A stretch of 64,000 nt of DNA from assembly GCF_900100155.1 (NCBI RefSeq), contig NZ_FMTP01000003.1, positions 434,001-498,000 on the forward strand. The letters run 5' to 3'. Shown here piece after piece: positions 45,827 to 54,988 of this stretch. Within the stretch, counting starts at the first letter, position 1. Each line of letters starts with the position of its first letter. Below the pieces are notes generated by a model. That model worked only from the letters and a program-made list of their open reading frames with translations, made no database searches and had not been told where the DNA came from. This DNA comes from Ancylobacter rudongensis (lineage in GTDB: Bacteria; Pseudomonadota; Alphaproteobacteria; Rhizobiales; Xanthobacteraceae). The translations under genes were made by a program, and so were the position numbers.

Positions 45827-48682
45827 TCACTCCGCCGCGACCGCGATGCGGCGGCTCTGGCGGGTGAACTCGTCATAGTCTTCCTGCCACTCGGACGGGC
45901 CGTTCGAGCGGGCGATCTGCACCGCCGTCACCTTGAACTCGGGGCAGTTGGTGGCCCAGTCCGAGAAGTCGGTGGTGACGACATTGGCCTGCGTCGTCGG
46001 GTGGTGGAAGGTGGTGTAGACGACGCCCGGCGCCACGCGGTCGGTGATCTGCGCGCGCAGGGTGGTGGAGCCGGCGCGGCTGTCGATCCGCACCCAGTCG
46101 CCGTCGCGCACGCCGCGCTGCTCGGCATCGTGGGGGTGGATTTCCAGCACGTCCTCGGGATGCCAGGCCACATTCTCGGTGCGGCGGGTCTGCGCGCCGA
46201 CATTGTAGTGGCTGAGAATGCGGCCGGTGGTCAGCAGCAGCGGGAAGCGCGGGCCCGAACGCTCGTCGGTGGCCACATATTCGGTGAGTACGAACTTGCC
46301 CTTGCCGCGCGCGAAGCCGCCAATATGCATGATCGGCATGCCTTCGGGATTGGCGTCGTTGCAGGGCCACTGCACCGAGCCCATCTCGTCGAGCTTCTTG
46401 AACGACACGCCGGCGAAGCTCGGGGTGAGCGCGGCGATCTCGTCCATGATCTGCGAGGGGTGGGTGTAGTTCCAGTCCATGCCGATGGCACGGGCCAGCA
46501 TCTGGGTGACTTCCCAGTCGCCATAGCCGTTCTTCGGCGCCATCACCTTGCGCACGAGCTGGATGCGGCGCTCGGCATTGGTGAAGGTGCCGTCCTTCTC
46601 AAGGAAGGTGCAGCCCGGCAGGAAGACATGGGCGTAGGCGGCGGTCTCGTTCAGGAACAGGTCCTGCACGATCACCAACTCCATCGCCGCGAGGCCGGAG
46701 GCGACGTGATGCGTGTCCGGGTCGGACTGCAGAATGTCCTCGCCCTGGATGTAGATCGCCTTGAAGGTGCCGTCGACGGCGGCGTCCAGCATGTTGGGAA
46801 TGCGCAGGCCGGGCTCGGGATCAAGCGGGCGGCCCCACATCGCCTCGAAGGTGGCGCGGGTGGCGTCGTCGGAGATGTGGCGATAGCCCGGCAGCTCATG
46901 CGGGAACGAGCCCATGTCGCACGAGCCCTGCACGTTGTTCTGGCCGCGCAGCGGGTTCACGCCGACGCCGCGACGGCCAATATTGCCGGTCGCCATGGCG
47001 AGGTTGGCGATGGCCATGACGGTGGTCGAGCCCTGCGAGTGCTCGGTAACGCCGAGGCCGTAATAGATCGCGCCATTGCCGCCGGTGGCGAACAGCCGGG
47101 CGGCGCCGCGAATCTGCTCGGCCGGCACGCCGGAGATCTTCTCGACTTCCTCAGGCGAGTGGCGCGGATCGGCGACGAACTCGGCCCAGTCCTGGAATTC
47201 CTCCCAGTCGCAGAACTGGCGGACATAATTCTCGTCCACCAGGCCTTCGGTGACGACGACATGGGCCAGCGCGGTGACGACGGCGACATTGGTGCCCGGC
47301 TGCAGCGGCAGGTGGTAGTCGGCCGTGACGTGGGGCGAACGCACGAGGTCGATGCGGCGCGGATCGATGACGATCAGCTTGGCGCCCTCGCGCAGCCGCT
47401 TCTTCATCCGCGAGCCGAACACCGGGTGGCCGTCGGTCGGGTTGGCGCCGATGACCAGGATGACGTCCGAATCCTCGACCGAATCGAAGTCCTGCGTGCC
47501 CGCCGAGGTGCCGAAGGCCTGGTTCAGGCCATAACCGGTCGGCGAATGGCAGACGCGGGCGCAGGTGTCGACATTGTTGGTGCCGAAGCCGGCGCGGATG
47601 ATCTTCTGGACCAGATAGGCTTCTTCATTGGTGCAGCGCGAGGAGGTGATGCCGCCGACCGACTTGCGGCCATAGGTATCCTGAATGCGCTTCAGCTCGG
47701 AGGCGGTGTAGGCGATCGCCTCTTCCCACGACACTTCGCGCCACGGCTCGGTGACCTTGGAGCGGATCATCGGCTTTAGGATGCGGTCCTGGTGCATGGC
47801 ATAGCCCCAGGCGAAGCGGCCCTTGACGCAGCTATGGCCGCGATTGGCCTTGCCGTCCTTCCACGGCACCATGCGGACCACTTCCTGGCCGCGCATTTCC
47901 GCCTTGAAGGTGCAGCCGACGCCGCAATAGGCGCAGGTCGTCACCACCGAATGCTCAGGGGTGCCGATGTCGATCAGCCGCTTCTCGGAGAGGGTGGCGG
48001 TCGGGCAGGCCTGCACGCAGGCGCCGCAGGACACGCATTCCGAGGTGAGGAAGGCCTCCGACTGGCCGGGCGAGACGCGGCTGTCGAAGCCACGGCCGGA
48101 AATGGTCAGCGCGAAGGTGCCCTGCACTTCCTCGCAGGCGCGCACGCAGCGATTGCAGACGATGCACTTGGCCGGGTCATAGGTGAAGTACGGGTTCGAC
48201 TCGTCCTTCGGCATCAGCAGCTCGGAGGAGGGGGCGAAATGGTTGGCGCCCTCCATGCCGTAGCGCACTTCGCGCAGGCCGACTGCGCCGGCCATGTCCT
48301 GCAGCTCGCAATCGCCATTGGCGGCGCAGGTCAGGCAGTCCAGCGGGTGGTCGGAGATGTAGAGCTCCATCACGCCCTTGCGCAGCTGGGCGAGGCGCGG
48401 GGTCTGGGTGTGGACCTTCAGGCCCGGTGCCACCGGCGTGGTGCAGGAGGCCGGGGTGCCGTTGCGGCCCTCGATCTCGATCAGGCACAGGCGGCAGGAG
48501 CCGAATGCCTCCAGCGAGTCGGTGGCGCAGAGCTTGGGAATCTGCGTTCCCATCTCCATCGCCGCGCGCATGATGGAGGTTCCTTCCGGAACCGTGACTT
48601 CCATCCCGTCAATGGTGAGCGTCACCATCTTGTCGGTCTTGGGAGCGGGCGTACCGTAGTCGATCTCATGGACGAGTGACAT
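45827..48682 (-). CDS. fdsA: NAD+-dependent formate dehydrogenase, catalytic subunit alpha
   Basis: Mo-bis-MGD catalytic subunit of the soluble FdsABG(CD) enzyme, formate to CO2 with electron transfer to NAD+. The 951 aa protein has an N-terminal 2Fe-2S ferredoxin domain (Cys52, Cys63, Cys66, Cys80), a histidine-containing Fe-S segment and two 4Fe-4S ferredoxin clusters (about 170-230). The molybdopterin domain follows; its likely Mo ligand is Cys378 followed by His379 in CARVCHSPTG, cysteine rather than selenocysteine. The start MSLVHEIDYG at 48682 is taken from homologues. fdsB ends 11 bp upstream. Confidence 0.97.
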   Translation of the reverse strand: MSLVHEIDYGTPAPKTDKMVTLTIDGMEVTVPEGTSIMRAAMEMGTQIPKLCATDSLEAFGSCRLCLIEIEGRNGTPASCTTPVAPGLKVHTQTPRLAQLRKGVMELYISDHPLDCLTCAANGDCELQDMAGAVGLREVRYGMEGANHFAPSSELLMPKDESNPYFTYDPAKCIVCNRCVRACEEVQGTFALTISGRGFDSRVSPGQSEAFLTSECVSCGACVQACPTATLSEKRLIDIGTPEHSVVTTCAYCGVGCTFKAEMRGQEVVRMVPWKDGKANRGHSCVKGRFAWGYAMHQDRILKPMIRSKVTEPWREVSWEEAIAYTASELKRIQDTYGRKSVGGITSSRCTNEEAYLVQKIIRAGFGTNNVDTCARVCHSPTGYGLNQAFGTSAGTQDFDSVEDSDVILVIGANPTDGHPVFGSRMKKRLREGAKLIVIDPRRIDLVRSPHVTADYHLPLQPGTNVAVVTALAHVVVTEGLVDENYVRQFCDWEEFQDWAEFVADPRHSPEEVEKISGVPAEQIRGAARLFATGGNGAIYYGLGVTEHSQGSTTVMAIANLAMATGNIGRRGVGVNPLRGQNNVQGSCDMGSFPHELPGYRHISDDATRATFEAMWGRPLDPEPGLRIPNMLDAAVDGTFKAIYIQGEDILQSDPDTHHVASGLAAMELVIVQDLFLNETAAYAHVFLPGCTFLEKDGTFTNAERRIQLVRKVMAPKNGYGDWEVTQMLARAIGMDWNYTHPSQIMDEIAALTPSFAGVSFKKLDEMGSVQWPCNDANPEGMPIMHIGGFARGKGKFVLTEYVATDERSGPRFPLLLTTGRILSHYNVGAQTRRTENVAWHPEDVLEIHPHDAEQRGVRDGDWVRIDSRAGSTTLRAQITDRVAPGVVYTTFHHPTTQANVVTTDFSDWATNCPEFKVTAVQIARSNGPSEWQEDYDEFTRQSRRIAVAAE

Positions 48683-48693
48683 GATGCGTCCTC

Positions 48694-50271
48694 CTATTCG
48701 GCGGCTTCGAGGACGACGCGCGGGGGCGCACCGAAATCCTCGGGGAAATGGTTCAGCGCACTCAGCACCGGATACGGGGTAAACCCGCCAAGGGCGCAAA
48801 GGGATCCAAGCTTCATCGTCTGGCAGAGATCGGTGAGCGTCGCGAGGTTGGCGGTGACGCGGTCGCCGGCGATGATCTTGTCCATCAATTCGACGCCGCG
48901 CGTCGAGCCGATGCGGCAGGGCGTGCACTTGCCGCAGCTCTCCACGGAGCAGAACTCCATGGCAAAGCGGGCCATCTTGGCGAGGTCGGAGCTCTCGTCG
49001 AACACGACGATGCCGCCATGGCCGATCAGCGCGTCCTTGGCCGCGAAGGCCTCGTAGTCGAAGGGCAGGTCGAACTGCCAGGTCGGCACATAGGCGCCGA
49101 GCGGGCCGCCGACCTGGGCGGCCTTGACCGGCTTGCCGGTGGCGGTGCCGCCACCAATGTCGTTGACCAGCTCGCCCAGCGTGATGCCGAAGGCGGTCTC
49201 GAACAGGCCGCCGAACTTCACATTGCCGGCGATCTGGATCGGCATCGTGCCGCGCGAGCGGCCCATGCCGAAATCGGCGTAGAACTGCCCGCCATCGGCC
49301 AGGATATGCGGCACGGCGGTGAGCGAGAGCACGTTGTTGATGACGGTCGGCTTCTGGAACAGGCCCTTATGCGCCGGCAGCGGCGGCTTGGCGCGCACCG
49401 TGCCGCGCTTGCCTTCCAGGCTGTCGAGCAGGGCGGTTTCCTCGCCGCACACATAGGCGCCGGCGCCCATGCGCACTTCCATGTCGAAGCTGTAGGGCGA
49501 GCCGGCGATGTTGGCGCCGAGCATGCCATTGGCCCGCGCCACCTCGACCGCCTTCTCCATCGCCCAGATGGCGTGCGGATATTCCGAGCGGGTGTAGACA
49601 TAGCCCTTGGTCGCGCCCACCGCGATGCCGGCGATGGTCATGCCCTCGATCAGCTCGAAGGGGTCGCCTTCCATGATCATGCGGTCGGCGAAGGTGCCGC
49701 TGTCGCCCTCGTCGGCGTTGCAGACGATGTATTTCTGGTCGCCCTTGGCGTCCGCCACCGTCTTCCACTTGATGGCGGTGGGGAAGCCAGCGCCGCCGCG
49801 CCCGCGCAGGCCCGAGGTCTTCACTTCCTCGATAATGCCCGCCGGGCCGAGCGTCAGCGCCCGCTCCAGCCCGCGATAGCCGCCATGGGCGCGGTAATCC
49901 TCGTAAGAAGCCGGGTCGATGATGCCGCAGCGGGCGAAGGTGAGGCGGGTCTGCTTGGCGAGGAACGGATGCTCCTCCGGCTTGCCGATGCGCAGCGCAT
50001 GGTCGCCGCCGGTGAGGAAGCCGGCCGCGAACAGGCCGTCGACGTCGCCGGCCTCGACCGGGCCATAGGCGATGCGGCCCTCATCGGTGACGACCTCGAT
50101 CATCGGCTCCAGCCAGAGCATGCCGCGCGAACCGTTGCGGACGATCTCGACCGGCTGGCGCGCCGCCAGCGCCGCGGCGGCGATGGCCTCGGCCACCTCG
50201 TCGGCGCCGCAGGCGATGGCGCAGGCATCCTTGGGAACGTAGATGCGAATGGTCCCGGAATTGGTGCTCAT
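48694..50271 (-). CDS. fdsB: NAD+-dependent formate dehydrogenase, subunit beta (NuoF-like)
   Basis: FMN- and NAD(H)-binding diaphorase subunit, homologous to NuoF. The 525 aa protein has an N-terminal thioredoxin-like ferredoxin region (1-110), FMN/NADH binding elements GRGGAGFPTAIKW and ADEGDSGTFADR, and the C-terminal 4Fe-4S motif ESCGKCTPCRIG. The ATG at 50271 overlaps the fdsG stop by 4 bp, which fixes the start. Confidence 0.96.
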   Translation of the reverse strand: MSTNSGTIRIYVPKDACAIACGADEVAEAIAAAALAARQPVEIVRNGSRGMLWLEPMIEVVTDEGRIAYGPVEAGDVDGLFAAGFLTGGDHALRIGKPEEHPFLAKQTRLTFARCGIIDPASYEDYRAHGGYRGLERALTLGPAGIIEEVKTSGLRGRGGAGFPTAIKWKTVADAKGDQKYIVCNADEGDSGTFADRMIMEGDPFELIEGMTIAGIAVGATKGYVYTRSEYPHAIWAMEKAVEVARANGMLGANIAGSPYSFDMEVRMGAGAYVCGEETALLDSLEGKRGTVRAKPPLPAHKGLFQKPTVINNVLSLTAVPHILADGGQFYADFGMGRSRGTMPIQIAGNVKFGGLFETAFGITLGELVNDIGGGTATGKPVKAAQVGGPLGAYVPTWQFDLPFDYEAFAAKDALIGHGGIVVFDESSDLAKMARFAMEFCSVESCGKCTPCRIGSTRGVELMDKIIAGDRVTANLATLTDLCQTMKLGSLCALGGFTPYPVLSALNHFPEDFGAPPRVVLEAAE

Positions 50272-50741
50272 GACTGGGCCTCCGCGATCAGCGCGTCGAG
50301 ACGACGCTCGTTGAGCCGCGCCACGATCTTGCCGTCCAGCATGGCCGACGGCGCCGTGGCGCACAGGCCGAGGCAGTAGATCGGCTCGACGGTGACGCGC
50401 CCGTCCGCCGTGGTCTCGCCCAGCTTGCAGCCCAGCCGGTGCTCGGCATGCTCGGCCAGCGCGTCGCCGCCCGCCGCCTGGCAGGCCTCGGCGCGGCAGA
50501 GCTTCAGCACATGGCGGCCGGCCGGCTCGTGGCGGAAATCATGGTAGAAAGTCACGACGCCATGGACTTCGGCGCGCGAAACGTTGAGCTTCTCGGCCAG
50601 CATCGGCACGACGGCGTCGGGCACATGGCCGAACGTCTCCTGCACAGCGTGGAGCATCGGCATCAGCGGGCCTTCCAGATGAGCGAACTCATCGATGACC
50701 GCGCGGGCGCGCTCGTCGCTCCAGGGTTCGTAATGCGGCAT
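50268..50741 (-). CDS. fdsG: NAD+-dependent formate dehydrogenase, subunit gamma (NuoE-like)
   Basis: The 2Fe-2S subunit, homologous to NuoE, and the first gene of the operon. The 157 aa protein has a helical bundle N-terminus, EVHGVVTFYHDFRH (about 58-71) and the cluster cysteines CRAEAC and CLGLC. A GGGAG ribosome-binding site precedes the ATG. The upstream 250 bp is AT-rich relative to the rest and contains a palindrome of LysR type. Confidence 0.95.
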   Translation of the reverse strand: MPHYEPWSDERARAVIDEFAHLEGPLMPMLHAVQETFGHVPDAVVPMLAEKLNVSRAEVHGVVTFYHDFRHEPAGRHVLKLCRAEACQAAGGDALAEHAEHRLGCKLGETTADGRVTVEPIYCLGLCATAPSAMLDGKIVARLNERRLDALIAEAQS

Positions 50742-50826
50742 TTCTCCCGTAGCCTTCTTTTAGAATTTTCCAAAGGTAAGGATGGTACGCGCCGAAACCG
50801 AAATCAATTCAGGTGTTCCGTGCCAC

Positions 50827-50843
50827 GATAGAATTTTTCTATC
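50827..50843. promoter_or_regulatory. LysR-type palindrome upstream of fdsG
   Basis: GATAG-AATTTTT-CTATC, perfect five-base arms around seven bases, containing the ATAG-N7-CTAT form that LysR-family regulators (including OxyR-type boxes) bind. It lies 86 bp upstream of the fdsG start, in the divergent gap before comM. A LysR gene often stands next to fds operons, but none is found here. Confidence 0.5.
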
Positions 50844-50992
50844 ATAAGGCTGACGCGACCTTCCTTAACGTTTCGTTGATTTTTGCGGCGATTTGTTCCC
50901 GTATTGTTCTTGACGCCAACAGCCAAGCCCTTATTCTGCCACCTGCGCGGCCGCTGGCAGCCGGCGCGCAAGGCTCCGGCAGGAGGGCGTCG

Positions 50993-52525
50993 ATGGTCCA
51001 GCGCGTGGCAACGGTGGCGTTCGAGGGCGTCGAGACCCGCCCGGTCGACGTTCAAGTTCAGGTGAGCCCGGGCCTGCCGGCCTTCAATCTGGTCGGCCTG
51101 GCCGACAAGGCGGTCACCGAGGCGAAGGAACGGGTGCGTGCCGCCCTCACCGCCTCCGGCCTCGCCCTTCCCGCCCGGCGCATCACCGTCAACCTCGCCC
51201 CTGCCGACCTGCCGAAGGAAGGCAGCCATTACGACCTGCCGATCGCCCTCGGCCTGATGGCGGCAATCGGCGCGATCGGGCCCGACGCGCTGGACGGGTT
51301 CACCGTGGTCGGCGAACTGGCGCTGGACGGGCGCATCGCCGCCGTCGCCGGCGTGCTGCCGGCCGCCATCGGCGCCAATGCCCGCAACCATGGCCTCATC
51401 TGCCCCGAGGCCTGCGGGCCGGAAGCGGCCTGGGCCAGCCCTGACATGCCTGTGCTGGCACCGCATTCGCTGATCCAGCTGGTCAATCACTTCGCCGGCC
51501 GCCAATTGCTCGCCCGCCCGGAACCGCGGCTGGAGGCCAGCACGGCGCACCTGCCCGATCTCGCCGAGGTGAAGGGCCAGGAAACCGCGCGCCGGGCGCT
51601 GGAGATCGCCGCCGCCGGGCGCCACAATCTCCTGCTCAGCGGGCCGCCGGGCGCCGGCAAGTCGATGCTGGCGCAGCGGCTTCCCTCGATCCTGCCGCCG
51701 CTCACCCCTTCCGAGCTGCTGGAAGTGTCGATGGTTGCCTCGGTCGCCGGCACGCTGCAGGGCGGCGCGCTCACCAGCCGGCGCCCCTTCCGCGCCCCGC
51801 ATCATTCCGCCAGCATGGCGGCGATGGTGGGCGGCGGCATGCGGGCGCGGCCGGGCGAGGTGTCGCTGGCGCATAATGGCGTGCTGTTCCTCGACGAATT
51901 GCCGGAGTTCGCCCCCGCCGTGCTCGATTCGCTGCGCCAGCCGCTGGAGACCGGCGAGGCGGTGATCGCCCGTGCCAATCACCGCATTTCCTACCCCGCC
52001 CGCTTCCAGCTGATCGCGGCGATGAACCCCTGCCGCTGCGGCCGTGCCGGCGAGCCGGGGCAGACCTGCCGGCGCGGCCCGCGCTGCGCGGCGGAATACC
52101 AGGCGCGCCTGTCCGGCCCGTTTCTCGACCGGGTGGACCTGCATCTCGACGTGCCCGCCGTGGCGGCGGTCGATCTCGTGCGTCCCGGCCCGTCCGAGCC
52201 CAGCGCCGCCGTCGCGCAGCGGGTGGCGCAGGCGCGGATCGTGCAGCGCGAGCGCTTTTGCGCGCTCGGCCGGCCGGACCTGTTCACCAATGCCGAGGCG
52301 ACAGGCCCGATACTCGAAGAGATCGCCACCCCGGATGCCGCCGGCTCGGCCCTGCTGGCGGACGCCGCCAAGCTGATGCGGCTGTCGGCGCGGGGCTATC
52401 ACCGGGTGCTGCGGGTGGCGCGCACCCTGGCCGATCTCGCCGGCGCCGAGACGGTCGGGCGGGGCCACCTCGCCGAAGCGCTCGCCTATCGTGCCGCCGC
52501 CGACCGCAACGCCGCCGCAGCCTGA
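50993..52525 (+). CDS. comM: YifB/ComM-family Mg chelatase-like AAA+ ATPase
   Basis: AAA+ protein with a Lon-like N-terminal domain (1-165) and a Mg-chelatase ATPase domain. The 510 aa protein has Walker A in LLSGPPGAGKSMLAQRLPSI and Walker B with LFLDELPEF. The FRAPHHSASMAAMVGGG segment is characteristic of YifB/ComM, which in other bacteria is a branch-migration helicase for natural transformation. A zinc-like cluster CRCGRAGEPGQTCRRGPRC is present. The start at 50993 has an AGGAGGG ribosome-binding site; an open extension to 50813 covers the fdsG promoter region and is rejected. Confidence 0.95.
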   Translation: MVQRVATVAFEGVETRPVDVQVQVSPGLPAFNLVGLADKAVTEAKERVRAALTASGLALPARRITVNLAPADLPKEGSHYDLPIALGLMAAIGAIGPDALDGFTVVGELALDGRIAAVAGVLPAAIGANARNHGLICPEACGPEAAWASPDMPVLAPHSLIQLVNHFAGRQLLARPEPRLEASTAHLPDLAEVKGQETARRALEIAAAGRHNLLLSGPPGAGKSMLAQRLPSILPPLTPSELLEVSMVASVAGTLQGGALTSRRPFRAPHHSASMAAMVGGGMRARPGEVSLAHNGVLFLDELPEFAPAVLDSLRQPLETGEAVIARANHRISYPARFQLIAAMNPCRCGRAGEPGQTCRRGPRCAAEYQARLSGPFLDRVDLHLDVPAVAAVDLVRPGPSEPSAAVAQRVAQARIVQRERFCALGRPDLFTNAEATGPILEEIATPDAAGSALLADAAKLMRLSARGYHRVLRVARTLADLAGAETVGRGHLAEALAYRAAADRNAAAA

Positions 52526-53278
52526 GAGCGGGCGCGGGGAGCGCCGGGTCTGGCGCAGAGACCGGGCTCAGGCCGTGGGCGCCCCCGGGCATCCGTGCGA
52601 AGGGTTTGCACCCACATGCGGGGCGCCAGCCGTTTTTGCAGCGTGCTGACGGCGCGCCATCCCTCTCGGCCCGCCTCGACGGGGAAGACGATGCCGGAGC
52701 GGGCCGGCGATGCTTCTGGAAGGATGCGCTGGACAGGCGTCCAAGCAGGCCCGGCCCTCTCACCGCTCGCCCAACCCGGGGGCCCAACCTGGGCGCCGAC
52801 ACCGGGCAAACCGCCGCCGCCGCACCATCAAGGCGCGCCGCGCGCCCCCAGCAGCGGCAGCGGCAGCGGCGCGGCCGCAGGAGCGGCAGGAGGGAGTGGG
52901 AGGTGGGAGCGGCAGCGGCCGTCCTACCGCCCGCCCTGCTGGCACACGCCTCCTCGCGCCGCCGCCGACACCCATGACGTCGCGCGCCCCTGTTTGAGGC
53001 ATCATGGGCTCCCGGTCCTGGACGCCTGCCCGCACCGCTGCCCTCACGGCCCGCACCAGCGAAAAGGCTGACCGTGGCCGGCCGGGTATCCCGCGCACAC
53101 GGCCCTGTCCGCCGCCGGTCACAAGCCGTGATCTCCGCCGCCACGCGCGTTCGTAACCCTTGCCGACGACCCGCCTCCCGCTACGGCAGGCCGGTGCGGT
53201 CGGGCTGTCACATGGGCGTCCGAGAAATGTGATTCCTGTCATAAAACGCTATAGTGAAGGCAGCGTGGGGGGTCGGTC
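52526..53278. other. Long intergenic region between comM and olsB, no gene recognised
   Basis: 753 bp of very GC-rich DNA, the longest gap in the window. Open frames on both strands are Pro/Arg/Ala-biased with no recognisable motif and no ribosome-binding sites. I found no tRNA-like or other structured-RNA signature by eye. The olsB-proximal end (about 53200-53278) is AT-richer and promoter-like. Confidence 0.5.
53208..53255 (+). promoter_or_regulatory. Candidate olsB promoter/operator
   Basis: Inverted repeat TCACAT-N13-ATGTGA (53208-53213 with 53227-53232) overlaps the position expected for the -35 of a promoter whose -10 is TATAGT (53250-53255), 24 bp before the olsB ATG. The -35 hexamer itself is poor, so an activator-dependent promoter is possible. 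Inferred from position and symmetry. Confidence 0.35.
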
Positions 53279-54355
53279 ATGACGCAGCTGTTCGCCGATG
53301 GGACTGTCGAGACACCGCCAGCCTCGCGGGTCGCCTCCCTCAGTGCCTCGCTCGCCACGCCCGGGCTGGCAGCCTGGCGCCATTTCTTCACCCCCAAATT
53401 CACCCCGAAGAATGCCGCGCCGGGGTCCAAGGGCGCCACGCCGCTGCGGCTGGTGCCGGCCGCCCTCACCCCCTCGCGCCTGATGCCGGCGCTGCGCTCC
53501 TATTCCGGCGTGCGCCATCGCGGCAGCCGGGGCGAGCCCGGCCCGGCGACGCTGGGGCGGATCGGCGCGCTGGAAGTGCGCCTCGCGGTCACGGCGGCGG
53601 ATGTGCGCCGCGCCCAGCGCCTGCGCTACGAGGTGTTCTACGAGGAAATGTCGGCGACGCCCGCCGCCGCCATGCGACTCACCCGGCGCGATGTCGACGC
53701 CTTTGACGGCATTTGCGATCACCTTCTGGTGCTCGACCACGAATCCTGCCGGATGGTGCGCGGCCGGCGGGTGCCGCGCGTGGTCGGCACCTATCGCCTG
53801 CTGCGCCAGGAGATCGCCGACCGTCACAACGGCTTCTACACGGCGAGCGAATTCGACATCGCCCCCTTGCTGGCGCGCCACCCGCACCGCCGCTTTCTGG
53901 AGCTCGGCCGCTCCTGCGTGCTCGCCTCCTACCGCAACAAGCGCACGGTGGAGCTGCTCTGGCACGGCATCTGGGCCTATGTGCGCCGGCATGGCATCGA
54001 CGTGATGTTCGGCTGCGCCAGCCTGGAGGGCTGCGACCCGCAGGCGCTGGCGCGGCCGCTGGCCTTCCTGCACCATTTCGCCCCCACCGATCCGGAATGG
54101 GCGGCGCAGGCGCTGCCCCGCCATGCCGCGCCGATGGACCTCGTCTCGGTCGAGGCGCTGGATGCCAAGGCGGCGCTCAATGCGCTGCCGCCGCTGATCA
54201 AGGGCTATCTGCGCCTCGGCGCCCAGATCGGCCGCGGCGCCGTGGTCGATCGCCAGTTCGGCACCACCGATGTGCTGATCGTGCTGCCGGTGGAGAAGAT
54301 CAGCCCGCGCTATCTCGACCATTTCGGCGTAAATGGCGAGCGCCACGCCGCCTGA
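53279..54355 (+). CDS. olsB: L-ornithine N(alpha)-acyltransferase (ornithine lipid synthesis)
   Basis: GNAT-fold enzyme that makes lyso-ornithine lipid from ornithine and 3-hydroxyacyl-ACP. The 358 aa protein has a variable N-terminal region (1-95), then AQRLRYEVFYEEMSATP, VVGTYRLLRQEIADRHNGFYTASEFDIAPLL, and LELGRSCVLASYRNKRTVELLW, the typical OlsB/HlyC-like GNAT core. Ornithine lipids are common in Hyphomicrobiales and replace phospholipids under phosphate stress. No olsA or glycosylating partner is adjacent. Confidence 0.9.
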   Translation: MTQLFADGTVETPPASRVASLSASLATPGLAAWRHFFTPKFTPKNAAPGSKGATPLRLVPAALTPSRLMPALRSYSGVRHRGSRGEPGPATLGRIGALEVRLAVTAADVRRAQRLRYEVFYEEMSATPAAAMRLTRRDVDAFDGICDHLLVLDHESCRMVRGRRVPRVVGTYRLLRQEIADRHNGFYTASEFDIAPLLARHPHRRFLELGRSCVLASYRNKRTVELLWHGIWAYVRRHGIDVMFGCASLEGCDPQALARPLAFLHHFAPTDPEWAAQALPRHAAPMDLVSVEALDAKAALNALPPLIKGYLRLGAQIGRGAVVDRQFGTTDVLIVLPVEKISPRYLDHFGVNGERHAA

Positions 54356-54423
54356 GCGCATCGCCCCGCTCGCGCCGCCTCGCTCGGCCCCTTCCCCTGC
54401 GACCCTGCTCGCACGCCCCGCGT

Positions 54424-54452
54424 CTTGCGCGGAGGCGGGCGCTGTCCCATAT
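54424..54452 (+). promoter_or_regulatory. Candidate RpoH (heat-shock) promoter of hsp20
   Basis: CTTGCG (54424-54429) and CCCATAT (54446-54452) with a 16 bp spacer, close to the sigma-32 pattern CTTG...CCCAT, 70 bp before the hsp20 ATG. Small heat-shock genes in alphaproteobacteria are usually RpoH-dependent. Confidence 0.5.
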
Positions 54453-54521
54453 CGCTTCCCAACGGGATGCCTGAACGGGGTCCCATCACACAAAGTCGCT
54501 TCAGACGAGGACTTTGGGAGC

Positions 54522-54944
54522 ATGTCGCGTATTCCCTCGCTGTCGAGCCCCTTCCTGCTCGGCTTTGACGAGGTCGAGCGGGCGCTCGACCGGGTCATGA
54601 AAGGTTCCGACGGGTACCCGCCCTACAATATCGAGCGGGTCGCCACGGCGGAGCAGCCGGAAAAGCTCCGCATCACTTTGGCGGTCGCGGGTTTCACCCG
54701 CGAGCAGCTGGAAGTGACGGTGGAGGAGAAGGAACTCGTCATCCGCGGCCGCCAGAGCGAAGAGCCCGGGCGGGTCTTTCTCCACCGTGGCATTGCCGCA
54801 CGCCAGTTCCAGCGCGTCTTCGTGCTGGCCGAGGGCATGCGGGTGATCGGTGCCGAGCTGAAGAACGGCCTGCTCTGCGTCGAGCTGGTGCGACCGGAAC
54901 CGGAACGCGTCGTCCGGCGTATCACCATAGCGACGGATGAATGA
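54522..54944 (+). CDS. Small heat-shock protein (Hsp20/IbpA family)
   Basis: ATP-independent holdase chaperone. The 140 aa protein has an N-terminal arm (SRIPSLSSPFLLGFDEVERAL), the alpha-crystallin domain (about 40-125, with ITLAVAGFTREQLEVTVEEK and LVIRGRQSE), and the C-terminal strand region ELKNGLLCVELVRPEPERVV. The start MSRIPSL at 54522 follows homologues; a longer in-frame ATG at 54333 overlaps the end of olsB and is rejected. A DUF1150 gene follows, a common pairing. Confidence 0.93.
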   Translation: MSRIPSLSSPFLLGFDEVERALDRVMKGSDGYPPYNIERVATAEQPEKLRITLAVAGFTREQLEVTVEEKELVIRGRQSEEPGRVFLHRGIAARQFQRVFVLAEGMRVIGAELKNGLLCVELVRPEPERVVRRITIATDE

Positions 54945-54988
54945 CGGACCCCCAAGCCGCTCGACTGTACGCAGAGGAGTAGCCGATC

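Noticed and set aside
45713-47779. Long plus-strand open frame of 688 codons
   Set aside because: It is antiparallel to fdsA, has a low-complexity His/Arg/Gly composition and no motif; it is a high-GC shadow frame.
50804-52468. Minus-strand open frame of 554 codons
   Set aside because: Antisense to comM, biased composition, no conserved motif.
52760-53242. Minus-strand frame of 160 codons in the gap before olsB
   Set aside because: Arg/Gly/Pro-rich with no domain and no ribosome-binding site.
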